This document shows positions 1-8,481 of a stretch of 64,000 nt of DNA, piece after piece. Within the stretch, counting starts at the first letter, position 1. Each line of letters opens with the position of its first letter. Location of the stretch: assembly GCA_038243635.1 (NCBI GenBank), contig JBBSQW010000007.1:111286-175285 (forward strand), read 5' to 3'. The translations under genes were made by a program, and so were the position numbers. This DNA comes from Pseudopedobacter sp038243635. GTDB taxonomy: Bacteria; Bacteroidota; Bacteroidia; Sphingobacteriales; Sphingobacteriaceae. The notes under the pieces are model-generated. The model searched no databases. It had not been told where the DNA came from and worked only from the letters and a program-made list of their open reading frames with translations.

Positions 1-7
1 AGCCCTT

Positions 8-47
8 AAAAAGTAAAAGCAACCCCAAAAGGTTGCTTTTACTTTTT
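8..47 (-). terminator. Intrinsic terminator downstream of the FKBP gene pair
   Basis: A perfect 17-bp inverted repeat (8-24 with 31-47) with a 6-nt loop. The stem has A-runs on the left and T-runs on the right, so it can act on either strand. It lies 17 bp beyond the stop codon of the leftward FKBP gene, which makes it the natural end of that transcript. Confidence 0.85.
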
Positions 48-64
48 ATCTAACTTTTTTGATG

Positions 65-928
65 CTAGTTGGTAACGTCTATTAACTTAATAGTAAATTC
101 TAAAATTGTATTGCCAGGTATCGAACCGTCTTGACTACCTGCGGTTCCATAAGCTAGTCTTGATGGAACAAATATTCTTATTTGACCACCTTTAGCAATC
201 AAAGGCAATGTTTTAATCCAACCTTGAATGGTAGAGCTAAGGACAGTAGTAAATGGAGATGCTTCTGTTGCTTGTTGATAAAGTGGTTTTCCCAAAAATC
301 TTAATTCGTAGGCAACTTTTACAGTTGCACTAGTAGAGGTAATAGCTGTCCCTGTTCCTGGTGTTATTATTTTATAATAAATACCATTGGTATCTTTAGT
401 TGCAGTTACGTTTTGTTCTGCCAAGTAACTCTGAATCAATGCGTCCTCATACGCTGGTCTATCCACATCATTAACTAAACTTAACTTTGTGTCTAAAATA
501 GCATTTCCTGGTATGGATGACCCAGAACCAGTTTTTCCGTAAGCAAGGTAAGACGGTGTAATTACCCTAACCTCTCCACCTTTTTTTATTTTTAAAAGGC
601 TTTCTCTCCAGGATGTAGGCGTTATATATCCTACGTAGTTATATTGAGGACTATATTTCGAGAATTCAAACTTTACACTTTTATTAATAGAAGTTGTAGT
701 TTGTGATACACCAACGTAACTTGGGTAAGTTACTTCTTCTCCAACCCCAACAGTAATCACTTTATAATAAAAACCTGTAGTGTCTTTGGTAAAACCGGTT
801 AAATTATTTGATTTTAAATAAGCGGCTATATTTTCATCTTCTATCTGCGTTAGCGGTCTGGTTTCCTTTTTACAAGCGCCTAAAGCAAGTATCGCTAGAA
901 TAGATAAGCTTAAAATTTTCTTTATCAT
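65..928 (-). CDS. Tandem-domain FKBP-type peptidyl-prolyl isomerase lipoprotein
   Basis: Peptidyl-prolyl cis-trans isomerase predicted to be anchored as a lipoprotein in the cell envelope. Residues 1-19 form a lipoprotein signal ending in LGAC, followed by charged KKE. Two FKBP-like domains follow, roughly residues 60-155 and 185-287; each has an AYG block and ends with an IPGN(A/T)IL stretch typical of FKBP folds. The protein is a duplication of the single-domain type seen in the adjacent gene. Its ATG directly abuts the stop of the upstream FKBP gene (0 bp gap), so the two are probably co-transcribed. Catalytic competence of each domain cannot be judged by eye; the first is the more divergent. 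The envelope folding role is inferred from family and signal. Confidence 0.85.
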   Translation of the reverse strand: MIKKILSLSILAILALGACKKETRPLTQIEDENIAAYLKSNNLTGFTKDTTGFYYKVITVGVGEEVTYPSYVGVSQTTTSINKSVKFEFSKYSPQYNYVGYITPTSWRESLLKIKKGGEVRVITPSYLAYGKTGSGSSIPGNAILDTKLSLVNDVDRPAYEDALIQSYLAEQNVTATKDTNGIYYKIITPGTGTAITSTSATVKVAYELRFLGKPLYQQATEASPFTTVLSSTIQGWIKTLPLIAKGGQIRIFVPSRLAYGTAGSQDGSIPGNTILEFTIKLIDVTN

Positions 929-1444
929 TTATTTTTGTATTTCTAATAATTCAATCTCAAAATCTAATATGGAATTTGCAGGAATACCTTGGTTAGCTTG
1001 AGCGCCATAACCGTATCCACTTGGAATAATTAATCGAATTTTTCCGCCGGTTTTAATTTTTGGCAAACCAATTCGCCAACCAGCAATTAGGCCTCGTAGG
1101 GCATCAAAAGTTACAGGTTCGTTTTTTCCTCCTTTTTGGGTAGTATCAAAAACACTTCCGTTTAAAAGGCTTCCCTTGTAAAGCACCTTAATGGGCGAAT
1201 TATCGTTGGGTTTTGTACCAGTTCCTGGCTCAATAATTTGGTAATACACATCAAAAACGGTGTCTTTTACGGCAGGTATGTTATTATCCGCAATAAATTT
1301 ATTGATGATTACCGTGTCTTTTCCGTATTGCTCCAAAGCCTTAGCCTGTTGTTCTTTATAAATAGCTTCATAATCAACAGTCTCTTTTTTACAAGCACTG
1401 AATCCTAGAGTAGCGATTACCAAAATCAATATGTAATTCTTCAT
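929..1444 (-). CDS. FKBP-type peptidyl-prolyl isomerase lipoprotein
   Basis: Single-domain FKBP isomerase of 171 residues. I chose the ATG at 1444, 51 bp inside the longest frame, because it gives a clean lipoprotein signal (hydrophobic stretch, then GFSAC with Cys18 and KKE). The FKBP domain occupies the C-terminal half, about residues 75-171, with V-Y-Y-x-I-I, G-S-V-F-D-T and the closing IPANSILDFEIELL stretch. The N-terminal linker is rich in charged residues and may be helical. It is the first gene of a two-gene leftward operon with the double-domain FKBP gene. Function in envelope protein folding is inferred from family knowledge. Confidence 0.88.
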   Translation of the reverse strand: MKNYILILVIATLGFSACKKETVDYEAIYKEQQAKALEQYGKDTVIINKFIADNNIPAVKDTVFDVYYQIIEPGTGTKPNDNSPIKVLYKGSLLNGSVFDTTQKGGKNEPVTFDALRGLIAGWRIGLPKIKTGGKIRLIIPSGYGYGAQANQGIPANSILDFEIELLEIQK

Positions 1445-1697
1445 TTTTATTTCAATTTGCAAATTTATCTTTCTTTTGCCCAAAAACCTAAACATTAACG
1501 TTATTTAACGGAATATAGTTTCGTTGGCAAGTACGCGAATCAGCAAGAAATCGCTACAAAAAATCTGTTTTTTTTGAAACATAAACCCAAGAACAACCAA
1601 TCGTATAAGTTTCAAGAAGTCTATTAACAAAATTTAACACTTCTACTTAAAACAATTATTGCTTGTCGTAGTTTTTCTTGTATAAAATATATAAAAA

Positions 1698-2108
1698 ATG
1701 AAAAAACTATATTCCTTGGCACTGCTTGTAATGTTTGCGAGTTTTGCTTTTTCACAAGAAAAAACTTATCAACTATCTAGTCACATTTTAGACGTTAGTA
1801 AAGGGCAGCCCGCTAGCGGTGTTACTATTAAATTAGCCAAACAAGATGCTAAAGGCAAAACGTGGATTACAGTTGATGAAAAGGTAACGGATAAGAATGG
1901 ACGCATTAGCGATTTCTTAAGTATGGAAAACAACAACTTGGGAATTTATAAATTGACGTATTTGGTAAGCGACTATTTTAAAGCAAATAAAACGGAAACT
2001 TTTTACCCGTTTATAGAGGTAGTTTTTGAAATCAAAGATAAAAAGCAACACTACCATGTTCCCATTACACTTTCGGCATTTGGTTACTCCACTTACCGTG
2101 GTAATTAA
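1698..2108 (+). CDS. Exported transthyretin-like protein / 5-hydroxyisourate hydrolase
   Basis: Transthyretin-related family, whose bacterial members hydrolyse 5-hydroxyisourate in urate breakdown. The mature part opens with LSSHILDVSKGQPA (the conserved HILD block) and ends HYHVPITLSAFGYSTYRG, which carries the conserved His and the C-terminal YRG signature. The last residue is Asn where the family normally has Ser (YRGS). Residues 1-19 are a signal peptide ending AFS-Q, so the protein should be periplasmic, unlike the usual cytosolic enzyme. No other purine-catabolic gene is nearby. It is monocistronic, with a roughly 200-bp leader region upstream. Family assignment is firm; enzymatic role in this organism is an inference. 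Confidence 0.85.
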   Translation: MKKLYSLALLVMFASFAFSQEKTYQLSSHILDVSKGQPASGVTIKLAKQDAKGKTWITVDEKVTDKNGRISDFLSMENNNLGIYKLTYLVSDYFKANKTETFYPFIEVVFEIKDKKQHYHVPITLSAFGYSTYRGN

Positions 2109-2121
2109 CCATCAAAAACAA

Positions 2122-2841
2122 TTATAATTTACTTAAAACTTGAGGAGCTAAAAGTTTTACCCATGCTTTGTACATTTGTGCCGACGGATGCAAACCATCA
2201 CCGGCTATTAAGCCGGGATTACTTTTAGCTTCTCTTGAAATTGGCGTAATATCTAAATAATTAGCTTTTAATTTTTCAGATTCCTCTTTATTAACCCGAT
2301 TAAAAGCATCTATTTCTGCTCCGATTCTTGCTTTTGTATCTGCATTGTTACCTGCATACGGCGTAACTCCCCAATCTGGTATAGATAATACAAAAACATG
2401 TGAAGCATTACCTCCTGCGAAAGCGATACTAGTTTTTAGGAGATTTACGAAACCTTCGCGATAAGCATCAATAGAACCACCTTGATATTGATTGTTAACG
2501 CCAATTAATAAGCTTACAAAATCATATTTGGGATTTAACGTTGCCGAATTGATAGCGTTAATTAAATTACCGGTTGTCCAACCCGTTTGCGCAATAATCT
2601 TTGTCGACGTTGTGTACCCAGACACTTTCATCTGATCAACCAACTGGTTGGGAAAGTTTTGATAGGTTTCTACCGACTGGCCAATCGTGTAAGAGTCTCC
2701 CAAAGCCAAATAGCCATAACTCTTTACTTGAACTGGCGTAACGGGTGGTTGCGGATTATTTATTACAACCGCTTCCGTTTTTTTTGTGCATGCACAAAAA
2801 AGGAAACTAAAACTTAATCCTAAAAAAAATAACGTTTTCAT
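2122..2841 (-). CDS. SGNH/GDSL-type hydrolase lipoprotein
   Basis: Predicted esterase/lipase-like enzyme of the SGNH hydrolase superfamily, lipid-anchored in the envelope. The signal ends FLFCAC-TKK (lipobox Cys near residue 18). Block I is GDSYTIGQS with the nucleophile Ser, the block III Asn is in LIGVNNQY, and the Asp-His pair is in GDGLHPS near the C-terminus. The gene follows lipB by 3 bp, so it is the last gene of the PPTase-lipB operon. The substrate is unknown; envelope SGNH enzymes act on acyl or acetyl esters of lipids and polysaccharides. Confidence 0.85.
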   Translation of the reverse strand: MKTLFFLGLSFSFLFCACTKKTEAVVINNPQPPVTPVQVKSYGYLALGDSYTIGQSVETYQNFPNQLVDQMKVSGYTTSTKIIAQTGWTTGNLINAINSATLNPKYDFVSLLIGVNNQYQGGSIDAYREGFVNLLKTSIAFAGGNASHVFVLSIPDWGVTPYAGNNADTKARIGAEIDAFNRVNKEESEKLKANYLDITPISREAKSNPGLIAGDGLHPSAQMYKAWVKLLAPQVLSKL

Positions 2842-2844
2842 AAA

Positions 2845-3549
2845 TCATACCATTTGCATATCAAAAAGTACGGCAATATGTTGTTTTAGGTTTTCCTTAA
2901 CCTCATTTATATTGACTAAGTGACCTAATTCGCGTTGCATGGAGGTTACATCTTTGTCGTCAATGCCGCAAGGAACAATATTTTTAAAATAGTCTAAATC
3001 AGCGTTCACGTTAAAAGCAAAACCATGCATAGTAATCCAACGGCTACAACGTACGCCCATGGCGCAAATTTTACGAGCCTTTTTATTATCGGCATCAATC
3101 CAAACTCCCGTAAAACCGGGATATCGACCAGCTTCAATCCCATAATCTTTTAGCGTGAGAATTACCGCTTCTTCTAAAGTGCGGAGGTATAAATGAATGT
3201 CGGTAAAAAAATTATCGAGGTCTAAAATTGGGTAACCTACTAATTGCCCTGGTCCGTGGTAAGTAATATCTCCACCGCGATTAATTTTATAATAAGTTGC
3301 TTCTTTCTTTTTCAGCTGGTTTTCGTCCAACAAAAGGTTTTCTGGTTTGCCGCTTTTGCCTAAAGTATAAACATGCGGATGCTCTACAAAAACGAGCGTG
3401 TTTGTAGTTTGTTTTTCTTCAGCAGGATGGGTTCTGTTGAATGATTTAATCGCTACTGCTTCTGAAAAAACTCGTTCTTGCCTATCCCAAGCCTCCTGGT
3501 AATCAAGCAAGCCCCAATCTTCAAAAATTACTTTTTTATTTTTTATCAT
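2845..3549 (-). CDS. lipB: Octanoyl-[acyl-carrier-protein]:protein N-octanoyltransferase
   Basis: LipB moves octanoyl from octanoyl-ACP to lipoyl domains, the first step of lipoate synthesis, in the cytoplasm. Visible motifs are NRGGDITYHGPGQLVGYP, the lysine in KKARKICAMGVRC, the ITMHGFAFNVN block and the catalytic Cys in IVPCGI. I start at the ATG at 3549 rather than the TTG six bases upstream. This ATG overlaps the TGA of the upstream phosphopantetheinyl transferase gene as ATGA, so translation is probably coupled. About 234 residues, normal for the Bacteroidota form, which has an N-terminal extension compared with E. coli LipB. Confidence 0.93.
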   Translation of the reverse strand: MIKNKKVIFEDWGLLDYQEAWDRQERVFSEAVAIKSFNRTHPAEEKQTTNTLVFVEHPHVYTLGKSGKPENLLLDENQLKKKEATYYKINRGGDITYHGPGQLVGYPILDLDNFFTDIHLYLRTLEEAVILTLKDYGIEAGRYPGFTGVWIDADNKKARKICAMGVRCSRWITMHGFAFNVNADLDYFKNIVPCGIDDKDVTSMQRELGHLVNINEVKENLKQHIAVLFDMQMV

Positions 3550-4184
3550 TCGCAAACGTAACCTAACATGTAATCTTCAATCCTTTTAAAATTAACAATG
3601 TAACTCTTCAAGCTATTGTTTTTCTCAATTTTTGCTTTTAGCTTTCCCTCATCTGCATAAGCAAAATCGCTTAATTTAATATGGTCTCTAAATGAGGTTT
3701 CTTTTTTCCCGTTAAGCTTATACAACGCTTCTTTTGCACACCAGCATACATAAAGTTTCTCAATCCTATTTGCGTCGCCTATAAATCCCAACTCATCATC
3801 TGCCAAAAACTTTTGCTGTACCCGTTCTATTTTAGATTTGATAACTTCGATATCTATCCCCACTTTTCTGGTTTTGCTCACCATTACTGCAGCATAATCA
3901 TAAGAATGACTTAAAGAAATATGATGTGGATGATTTACCAGATAAGGCTTACCACTTTCATCGACCTGAAAATTGATGTATTCATTGGTATTTATCATTT
4001 TGCGCAAAAGCACACGCGTTGCCAACCAATGCAAATTTCTTTTCTCTTTACTTAGAGATTTTAAAATATTAACCTCATGCGCTTTAAGTTGCAATTGTGC
4101 CTCTAATTCTGCGGGATGCTCAGTAATTTTCCACAAACCAATAGCAGTATCTGAGTTAATATCTTGATAAAAAGTGATAGGCAT
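3546..4184 (-). CDS. 4'-phosphopantetheinyl transferase superfamily protein (Sfp type)
   Basis: Transfers the phosphopantetheine arm of CoA to a serine of carrier proteins. Visible are HHISLSHSYDYAAVMVS, then VGIDIEVIKSKIERV, the Mg-binding and start-of-core block, and CWCAKEALYKL with the W-x-x-KE(A/S) catalytic signature. At 212 residues it is in the range of Sfp-type enzymes rather than the 120-residue AcpS type. It leads the leftward operon and overlaps lipB by 4 bp (ATGA). Both products act on acyl carrier proteins, so the coupling makes metabolic sense. Which carrier proteins it serves is not shown by the sequence. Confidence 0.88.
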   Translation of the reverse strand: MPITFYQDINSDTAIGLWKITEHPAELEAQLQLKAHEVNILKSLSKEKRNLHWLATRVLLRKMINTNEYINFQVDESGKPYLVNHPHHISLSHSYDYAAVMVSKTRKVGIDIEVIKSKIERVQQKFLADDELGFIGDANRIEKLYVCWCAKEALYKLNGKKETSFRDHIKLSDFAYADEGKLKAKIEKNNSLKSYIVNFKRIEDYMLGYVCE

Positions 4185-4255
4185 TTCTAAAATTATAATT
4201 TATTGTCGAGATTATTTTAAATTAATTATAAATTAGGCATAATCAAAAATTAACC

Positions 4256-4792
4256 ATGATACTTTCTGACAAACTTATACTAAAAGAAATTGAAGCCGGC
4301 ACAATTGTAATAGAACCATTTAAAAGAGAATGTTTAGGCACCAATTCATATGATGTACATTTAGGAAAACATTTAGCCTGTTATAACGACAGGGAATTGG
4401 ATGCAAAAAAACACAATAAAATTTCACATTTCGAGATTCCTAAAGACGGCTTTTTATTACAGCCCAACACTTTATACCTTGGCGTTACATTAGAATATAC
4501 CGAAACTCATAAACACGTTCCGTTTTTAGAAGGCAAGTCCAGCACCGGCAGATTAGGGATTGATATACACGCGACAGCTGGAAAAGGAGATGTTGGTTTT
4601 TGCAATACGTGGACCTTAGAAATATCTGCCACACAACCTGTAAGGATTTATGCGGGTATGCCTATTGGGCAGTTAATTTATTTTGTGGTTGAAGGCGACA
4701 TAGAAACCATGTACAATACTAAAGAGAATGCAAAATACAGCAATAAAACCACTAAACCGGTAGAAAGCATGATGTGGAAAAATCAGTTTTAA
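4256..4792 (+). CDS. dcd: dCTP deaminase
   Basis: Deaminates dCTP to dUTP in pyrimidine deoxynucleotide supply. The sequence shows the trimeric dUTPase-like fold signatures GKSSTGRLGIDIHATAGKGD and the TLEIS block carrying the catalytic Glu, plus CLGTNSYDVHLG near the N-terminus. Length 178 residues is usual for the family. Single gene with its own terminator at 4811-4834. The ATG is preceded by a short AT-rich region without a gene; the divergent PPTase operon begins 70 bp upstream. Confidence 0.93.
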   Translation: MILSDKLILKEIEAGTIVIEPFKRECLGTNSYDVHLGKHLACYNDRELDAKKHNKISHFEIPKDGFLLQPNTLYLGVTLEYTETHKHVPFLEGKSSTGRLGIDIHATAGKGDVGFCNTWTLEISATQPVRIYAGMPIGQLIYFVVEGDIETMYNTKENAKYSNKTTKPVESMMWKNQF

Positions 4793-4810
4793 ATAAAAAT
4801 CAGAAATATA

Positions 4811-4834
4811 AAAAGCCTCAAACAGAGGCTTTTT
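4811..4834 (+). terminator. Intrinsic terminator after dcd
   Basis: Perfect 9-bp stem (4811-4819 with 4825-4833), 5-nt loop, followed by a T-run. It sits 19 bp after the dcd stop codon and 38 bp before the next start, isolating dcd from the downstream gene. Confidence 0.85.
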
Positions 4835-4871
4835 AATTTAACCTTTATCATCAAAAAATCATACTACCTCT

Positions 4872-7568
4872 ATGAAAACAAAAAAATTACCTATCATTTT
4901 ATCCCTATTCATTAGTGCTTGTTTTTTATTCAGCTTTACTGCTGACGATGACATGCTTACAAAGCTATTAGCAAGCTTTCAACAACATTTTAAAACCAAC
5001 GCTCAAGAAAAAATTTACCTCCACACAGACAAACCTTATTACGCCGTTGGAGATTATGTATGGTTTAAAGCATATGTTGTTGATGCACAGAACTTAAAAC
5101 CAACTGCAAAAAGTGGAGTTATGTATGTTGATTTGATTGATGAAAAAGATTTAGTCCAAAAGACGTTACGTTTGCCTTTAGTTGCGGGTTTAACTTGGGG
5201 AAGTTTCGAATTAAAAGATTCGATAAAAGAAGGGAACTATCGCTTGAGAGCCTACACCACTTGGATGCGTAATTATGATCAGGCTTTCTTTTATGATAAA
5301 ACATTTAAGGTAGGAAACGCCTGGACCAGCCAACTTGTAACAAAAGCTAACTATATTTTTAACAATGACGGAGGCAACGAGAAGGTAAATTCACAAATAA
5401 ACTTCAGCAACTTTGATGGATACGCCTATGCCAACAAAGAAGTAACGTATAGCGTTGTAATTGACGACAAAGTAATTACTAGAGGGAAAACCAAAACCGA
5501 CGAAAAAGGAGACATCAGCCTTGATTTTACTGATAAAGCATCCTTTGGAAGCAACGGCAGAATAAACGCTTCTATAAAAATAGGCGAAAGCACCACGATA
5601 GAAAAAACCATTCCGATTAAGAGTAATTCAAATTCGATAGATGTACAATTTTTTCCAGAAGGCGGTAGTTTGATACAAAATGTACGAAGTAGGGTGGCTT
5701 TTAAAGCCTTAGGAGCAGATGGTTTAGGCAAACTAGTTTCGGGATATGTGCAAGACAACGAAGGAAACAAAATAGCACTAATTAAAACCCGACATTTAGG
5801 GATGGGTGTTTTTAGTTTAACACCGTTAACTGGCAAAACTTACGAAGCAGTGGTAAAATTTGAAGATGGTTCTGAACGAAACATCAAAATGCCAACTGCC
5901 AATGCAGAAGGTGCTACGCTGAGCATCAATAACTTGGACGCAGAGAAGATTTTGATAAAAGTATCGGTAAACCAGCCATTCTTAGAGAAAAACTTAAATA
6001 AACAATTTACAGTTGTAGCTCAAAATAGTGGCAACATAGTTTATACCGCTAGCTCGGAGTTATCTTCTCCAGTATTTGCGGCGGAATTGGATAAGTCAAG
6101 GCTTCTTGCTGGCATCAATCAATTAACGCTATTTGACGACAAGATGCAGCCCTTGGCAGAACGCCTTGTTTTTATTGCTCCAAAAGACACTTTATCCGTT
6201 TCCATAAAACCAGATAAAGACACTTATAGCCAAAGGAGTAAAACCAACTTAACCATACAAGCAGTAAGTCCCAAGGGTAAGCCTTTGATGGGCGCTTTTT
6301 CTTTAGCGGTAGTTGACGCAGGTAAAGTGGATATCCCTAATGATGAAGAAGAAAGCATTTTTACTAACCTTCTGCTTACTTCTGATATTAAGGGCTATGT
6401 GGAAGATCCAAATTACTACTTCACAAATATTGACGAAGAAAAAATATTAGATACCGATGTGTTGATGCTTACACAAGGATGGCGAAGATTTAATTGGCAA
6501 GATTTAGCTGTAGCAAAACCGCTACTTTTTAAAGCAGAAAAAGCCCTTAGTATAAGTGGCAAGGTTACCAAAGGAAAAAAACCAGTAGAAAACGGAACGG
6601 TAACAATATTTTCGTCGGGCAAAACACCACTTTTATTACAAGCTAAAACAAATGCTTTGGGCGAGTTTATGGTAGACAGCCTTTATTTTCCGGACAGCAC
6701 AAAGTTTGTAGTTCAAGGAAGAGACGAAAAGGGTAAAAAGTATGTTGATATTGAGCTTTACAATACTTCGTTTCCAACTGTGGTAAAAAATAAAAGTCAA
6801 GCAGACTTAACAATCAATATCAATGATTCTATGATGGCATACTTAAAGAACAGCAAATCGCAATATGAAGAATGGCTTAAAAACGGTATAGTAAACCGTT
6901 CTATTTTATTGGGTGAAGTTGTTGTGGTAGATAAAAAACAAACGGTTAAGGAAAGTTCGAATTTAAACGGTGCAGGAAATGCAGATAAAGTATTAACGCA
7001 AAAGGATTTTCAAAATGCTGCTACGCTAGAGCAAGCTTTACAGGGAAGCGTGGCAGGTTTAACATTTACAGCAGGAATCCCCTATATTAGAGGGCAGGCA
7101 GCTCATATTATCATGGACGGTGTAGACGTTGATGCGGACTTTTTGAGTAGCATTAATATTTCAGATATTGAGTCTATTGAAATTTTAAAAAGTATTGGTT
7201 ATACGGCAATCTACGGTTCAAAAGGCGGTGGTGGAGTTATCGTTATTAATACAAGAACTGGAGATGCGGGCTTTTCTCAAAACAAGTACGTACCTGGAGT
7301 AATTACCTATAAACCTCTTGGATATTTAGACTGGAAAGAGTTTTATGTTCCAGATTACGCAGACCCTAAATTAAACACTGCTGTTCCCGATTTAAGAACC
7401 ACAATTTATTGGAATCCAAATATCATTACAGATAGTTTGGGCAATGCAAACGTGAGCTTTTATAACGGAGATAACACCGGAGAATATAGAGTAATCCTAG
7501 AAGGAACAGATTTAGACGGGCATTTTGCCAGAAGAGTAATCAATTATAGAGTAGTTTCTAATAACTAA
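4872..7568 (+). CDS. Exported MG2-domain protein with C-terminal TonB-receptor plug domain, no barrel
   Basis: An 898-residue exported protein. After a signal peptide (about residues 1-23) comes KIYLHTDKPYYAVGDYVWFKAYV, the macroglobulin MG2-type start typical of a Bacteroidota-specific family. Several beta-sandwich modules follow, to about residue 680. Around residues 715-805 lies a plug domain like that of SusC-type receptors, with LEQALQGSVAGLTF, IRGQ, IIMDGVDVD, DIESIEILKS and AIYGSKGGGGVIVINTR. No 20-plus strand outer membrane barrel follows; only about 90 residues remain after the plug. The family is usually annotated as TonB-dependent receptor plug domain protein, which is misleading, since uptake without a barrel is not possible. 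Function unknown. Downstream gene starts 10 bp after its stop. Confidence 0.82.
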   Translation: MKTKKLPIILSLFISACFLFSFTADDDMLTKLLASFQQHFKTNAQEKIYLHTDKPYYAVGDYVWFKAYVVDAQNLKPTAKSGVMYVDLIDEKDLVQKTLRLPLVAGLTWGSFELKDSIKEGNYRLRAYTTWMRNYDQAFFYDKTFKVGNAWTSQLVTKANYIFNNDGGNEKVNSQINFSNFDGYAYANKEVTYSVVIDDKVITRGKTKTDEKGDISLDFTDKASFGSNGRINASIKIGESTTIEKTIPIKSNSNSIDVQFFPEGGSLIQNVRSRVAFKALGADGLGKLVSGYVQDNEGNKIALIKTRHLGMGVFSLTPLTGKTYEAVVKFEDGSERNIKMPTANAEGATLSINNLDAEKILIKVSVNQPFLEKNLNKQFTVVAQNSGNIVYTASSELSSPVFAAELDKSRLLAGINQLTLFDDKMQPLAERLVFIAPKDTLSVSIKPDKDTYSQRSKTNLTIQAVSPKGKPLMGAFSLAVVDAGKVDIPNDEEESIFTNLLLTSDIKGYVEDPNYYFTNIDEEKILDTDVLMLTQGWRRFNWQDLAVAKPLLFKAEKALSISGKVTKGKKPVENGTVTIFSSGKTPLLLQAKTNALGEFMVDSLYFPDSTKFVVQGRDEKGKKYVDIELYNTSFPTVVKNKSQADLTININDSMMAYLKNSKSQYEEWLKNGIVNRSILLGEVVVVDKKQTVKESSNLNGAGNADKVLTQKDFQNAATLEQALQGSVAGLTFTAGIPYIRGQAAHIIMDGVDVDADFLSSINISDIESIEILKSIGYTAIYGSKGGGGVIVINTRTGDAGFSQNKYVPGVITYKPLGYLDWKEFYVPDYADPKLNTAVPDLRTTIYWNPNIITDSLGNANVSFYNGDNTGEYRVILEGTDLDGHFARRVINYRVVSNN

Positions 7569-7578
7569 AATAAAAAAT

Positions 7579-8349
7579 ATGGAGACCCTTAAAATAACCA
7601 TTCAAGACAGCGTTGCAATTATTGCCTTAGACCGTGGAAAGTCTAATGCCATGAATGAGAAAATGCTGGATGAGCTTAAAAAAATAATTGTCAGTATTGA
7701 ACAAGATGCCAATATTTTCGGGGTGATATTAACTGGCAAGCATGGCTTTTTTACCGCCGGTTTAGACTTAATTGAGCTTTATGGTTATGATGAGGCACAG
7801 ATGAAAGTGTTTTGGGCCAAGTTTTTAGACTTGGTAAAAATGCTTACTAGTTTTAAAAAGCCTTTAATTTCTGCAATTAGTGGTCATAGCCCAGCAGGCG
7901 GTTGTGTTTTAGCAATTTGTTCTGATTATAGAGTAATGGCAGAGGGCGAGTTTATTATCGGCTTAAATGAAGTACCAGTTGGTATTATTGTGCCTAATAG
8001 TATTTTTGAACTCTACGCTTTTTGGATTGGAAAAGGCAATGCTTACCGCAATTTATTAGAAGGTAAGTTAATGGGGTCGGCAGTGGCAAAAGCTATAGGT
8101 TTGGTTGATGCAACCAGTTCTATAGATTCTTTAATGACGGTTGCTTTAAAACAGATGAAAGTCTATTTGCAGCTAGAGCAAAACACTTGGCAACAAAGCA
8201 AACTAAACATTCGCAAGGCTTTAATTGAGAAAATGAATGAGGACCAGTCGGAGACATTGGAAAAAATGTTGGCGCAATGGTGGGCGCCAAGTACAAGGTC
8301 TATTTTGAAGACTATTATTGAGAATTTGAAGGGGAAGAAGGTTGGGTAG
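7579..8349 (+). CDS. Enoyl-CoA hydratase/isomerase family protein, delta3,delta2-enoyl-CoA isomerase-like
   Basis: Crotonase-fold enzyme of 256 residues. The oxyanion-hole blocks are HGFFTAGLDLIEL and AISGHSPAGGCVLA. The segment IIGLNEVPVGIIVP closely resembles the active-site stretch of mitochondrial enoyl-CoA isomerase (LNETQLGI), with a single acidic catalytic residue, so isomerisation of 3-enoyl-CoA to 2-enoyl-CoA is more likely than hydration. This would serve oxidation of unsaturated fatty acids. Starts 10 bp after the MG2/plug gene. Its last 19 codons (8290-8347 plus stop) recur in diverged form at 9557-9614, so this gene end marks the left boundary of an inserted cassette. Confidence 0.85.
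   Translation: METLKITIQDSVAIIALDRGKSNAMNEKMLDELKKIIVSIEQDANIFGVILTGKHGFFTAGLDLIELYGYDEAQMKVFWAKFLDLVKMLTSFKKPLISAISGHSPAGGCVLAICSDYRVMAEGEFIIGLNEVPVGIIVPNSIFELYAFWIGKGNAYRNLLEGKLMGSAVAKAIGLVDATSSIDSLMTVALKQMKVYLQLEQNTWQQSKLNIRKALIEKMNEDQSETLEKMLAQWWAPSTRSILKTIIENLKGKKVG
8290..8347 (+). repeat. Direct repeat, left copy: 3' end of the isomerase-like gene
   Basis: 58 bp matching 9557-9614 at 55 positions, same orientation. It encodes the C-terminal STRSILKTIIENLKGKKVG of the isomerase-like protein. Together the two copies bracket a 1.2-kb segment with the GNAT/HTH pair. Confidence 0.9.
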
Positions 8350-8481
8350 GGTTAATTTTATCATTTTTTACTGACTAGCAACCCTTTTCTATTATACCAA
8401 CTTAAAAAAATAAAACTTTCCATTTTATGGAAACATGTAAAATATTATTTGCATTAAAAAGAAACATTCTTTAACTTTATA

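Noticed and set aside
2587..2817. Open frames opposite the SGNH hydrolase gene and many similar antisense frames
   Set aside because: They are reverse-strand shadows of genes with clear family motifs and carry no motif of their own.
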